NCBI RefSeq assembly: GCF_002252475.1
Contig: NZ_NNRK01000019.1
Span: 1 to 44,387, forward strand
Direction: 5' to 3'
DNA: 44,387 nucleotides
DNA from: Brucella rhizosphaerae
GTDB lineage: Bacteria; Pseudomonadota; Alphaproteobacteria; Rhizobiales; Rhizobiaceae
Below are positions 43,197 to 44,387 of this stretch, one piece after another. Within the stretch, counting starts at the first letter, position 1, and the number at the start of each line of letters is the position of its first letter. The notes under the pieces were generated by a model. It was not told the origin of the DNA. It made no database searches and saw only the letters and a program-made list of their open reading frames with translations. Both the position numbers and the translations under genes were made by a program.

Positions 43197-44324
43197 TTAT
43201 TCCGTGAACACCACCAGGACGCCGGATTTGACGATTCTTGCGAGTTCTTCTGCATCCCAGTTTGTAAGACGCACGCAGCCATGGCTCGATGTTTTGCCGA
43301 TGCGTGAAGGGTCAGGCGTGCCATGAATACCGTAAGTGGGTTTGGAAAGCGCAATCCATACCGTACCGACGGGACCGTTTGGCCCAGGCGGAATGGTCAG
43401 AACGCCTTCATTGGCTCCCTGTTTGAAGTTGATCCTGGGATTGTATGTATAATTGGGATTGATCGCTATTCGTTTGACCTGAACCGTGCCCGAAGGAGAA
43501 GGAGTGTCCGAAGAGCCGATCGTTGACGGGTAGGCTACCTTCAGCTTTCCATCTGAACCATAGCCCCGAACCTGTTTGCGACCTTTATCTGCTATGATAT
43601 GGGCAATCGGCGTGCGTTTGGCTTTGCCGAGATTGGGAACTTTGATGATCGAGCCTGGTTGATTGAAATTCACCCCTGGATTGATCTCTTTGAGGAAACC
43701 CTCATCGATTTGAAACCGCTCGGCAAGCATTTCCGTGACTGAGGTATAAGCTATTGCTGGCAATTGGGCTTTCAAAGCGTAGTCAGCGGGGATTTCTGCA
43801 ACAAACTGCCTGCCAACATCTTCATTTGTGATGAGGTAATCCTTGAAAGCTGGTCCGCCGGTATTCTCCAGTTCGGTCTGAACCGCTGCGGGATCGGCTG
43901 GATTGATAAATCTACCCGTGATTTCGCCAAAAGCCGCAGCAGCCTTGTCGACATTGCTGCCGGAACGCCCATCGATTGCGCCGGGCGACGCGCCAGCCCT
44001 GTTCAACATGATCTGATAGGCTGCAATCTGTTCTTTGGAATCAACGCCTCTTGGCATTTCTATCGCGGGTGCCATGTCGTCGGCGGTTGGAACATAAGTC
44101 GATGAAGTTTCCTGACGAGTTGGTTGTGTGCGATTGATGCTGCCAGTGGTCATCTGGTCCAGTTCGGCTTTGATCGGTGCAGTTGACCCCACTAATGCGG
44201 GCGGTCGGATATCTTTTACCTGCAAAAGCAGTCCATTGATCGAGCGGTCAATTGAGGAAGACGGCATAAAATGGCGTCGGTGCTGGTCGAAAGATTGCCG
44301 CACTATCCCATGTGGTGTTGTCAC
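43197..44324 (-). CDS. L,D-transpeptidase (YkuD domain)
   Basis: 375 residues from GTG 44324; ATG 44267 is an alternative and neither has a good ribosome-binding site. The N-terminal 130 residues are low in recognisable features. A helical segment with a peptidoglycan-binding look (YQIMLNRAGASPGAIDGRSG) and a LysM-like part (AERFQIDEGFLKEINPGVNF) follow. The catalytic YkuD domain has IHGTPDPSRIGKTSSHGCVR with the nucleophile Cys in SHGCVRLTNWD. Such enzymes make 3-3 cross-links in peptidoglycan or attach lipoproteins to it. No signal peptide is visible, which is odd for a periplasmic enzyme and suggests a wrong start or a lost 5' end. A TGA in frame at 44387-44385 bounds the frame. Confidence 0.85.
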   Translation of the reverse strand: MTTPHGIVRQSFDQHRRHFMPSSSIDRSINGLLLQVKDIRPPALVGSTAPIKAELDQMTTGSINRTQPTRQETSSTYVPTADDMAPAIEMPRGVDSKEQIAAYQIMLNRAGASPGAIDGRSGSNVDKAAAAFGEITGRFINPADPAAVQTELENTGGPAFKDYLITNEDVGRQFVAEIPADYALKAQLPAIAYTSVTEMLAERFQIDEGFLKEINPGVNFNQPGSIIKVPNLGKAKRTPIAHIIADKGRKQVRGYGSDGKLKVAYPSTIGSSDTPSPSGTVQVKRIAINPNYTYNPRINFKQGANEGVLTIPPGPNGPVGTVWIALSKPTYGIHGTPDPSRIGKTSSHGCVRLTNWDAEELARIVKSGVLVVFTE

Positions 44325-44387
44325 GTTAACTGGGCTACAGTTGCCTGCCTGACGGTTTGGGCGTAATTTTTGGCGATGCAGACATCA

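Overview
The window looks like the accessory and replication region of a large plasmid from an alphaproteobacterium of the Rhizobiales (a Brucella/Ochrobactrum, Agrobacterium or Rhizobium relative). The main reason is a complete repA-repB-repC operon (38.7-42.4 kb) with the expected antisense ctRNA gene between repB and repC. The dmeF/dmeR pair and the types of insertion sequence fit the same group. All identifications rest on reading motifs by eye; no database search was run.

Layout. 0-6.7 kb is a graveyard of mobile elements: the tail of a Tn5393-like Tn3 transposase with its 38-bp end, pieces of IS3, a serine recombinase, IS110, IS66 and IS6 elements, one IS630 element and one intact IS110 transposase. 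6.9-12.0 kb is a probable five-gene plus-strand operon: ChrB-like protein, MFS transporter, isoprenylcysteine-methyltransferase-like membrane protein, PAP2 phosphatase and a DedA-PAP2-LssY fusion. 12.2-19.6 kb runs on the minus strand: another PAP2 phosphatase, a COG4705-type membrane protein, two small exported proteins, and a secreted protein followed by two ABC ATPases and a MacB/FtsX-like permease. A divergent response regulator/histidine kinase pair (19.8-21.7 kb) probably controls part of this island, which reads as an envelope-lipid and stress module.

22-26.6 kb holds a truncated IS21 (istA, broken istB), a 94-bp near-perfect palindrome, a gene that has lost its 5' end, and a small gene split by a frameshift at a T6 run. 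At 26.7-32.2 kb a 5.5-kb Tn3-family transposon (tnpR, tnpA, cobalt/nickel exporter dmeF, regulator dmeR, a DUF1289 gene) sits inside a tyrosine-recombinase gene, with a 5-bp target duplication (GTTTT). It has three ends rather than two. The outer right end is an inverted copy of the left end together with the tail of tnpR.

33.4-38.5 kb carries a decayed DUF2130 gene, a VapBC toxin-antitoxin pair, a remnant of a second copy of the tyrosine recombinase, and a two-gene unit: a 93-residue protein translationally coupled to an RloC/PrrC-like AAA_13 ATPase with a zinc-hook CxxC. The last unit lies next to the replication origin and is the best candidate for an uncharacterised defence or maintenance system. 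After repABC come a HigBA-like pair whose toxin has an in-frame TAG, and an L,D-transpeptidase.
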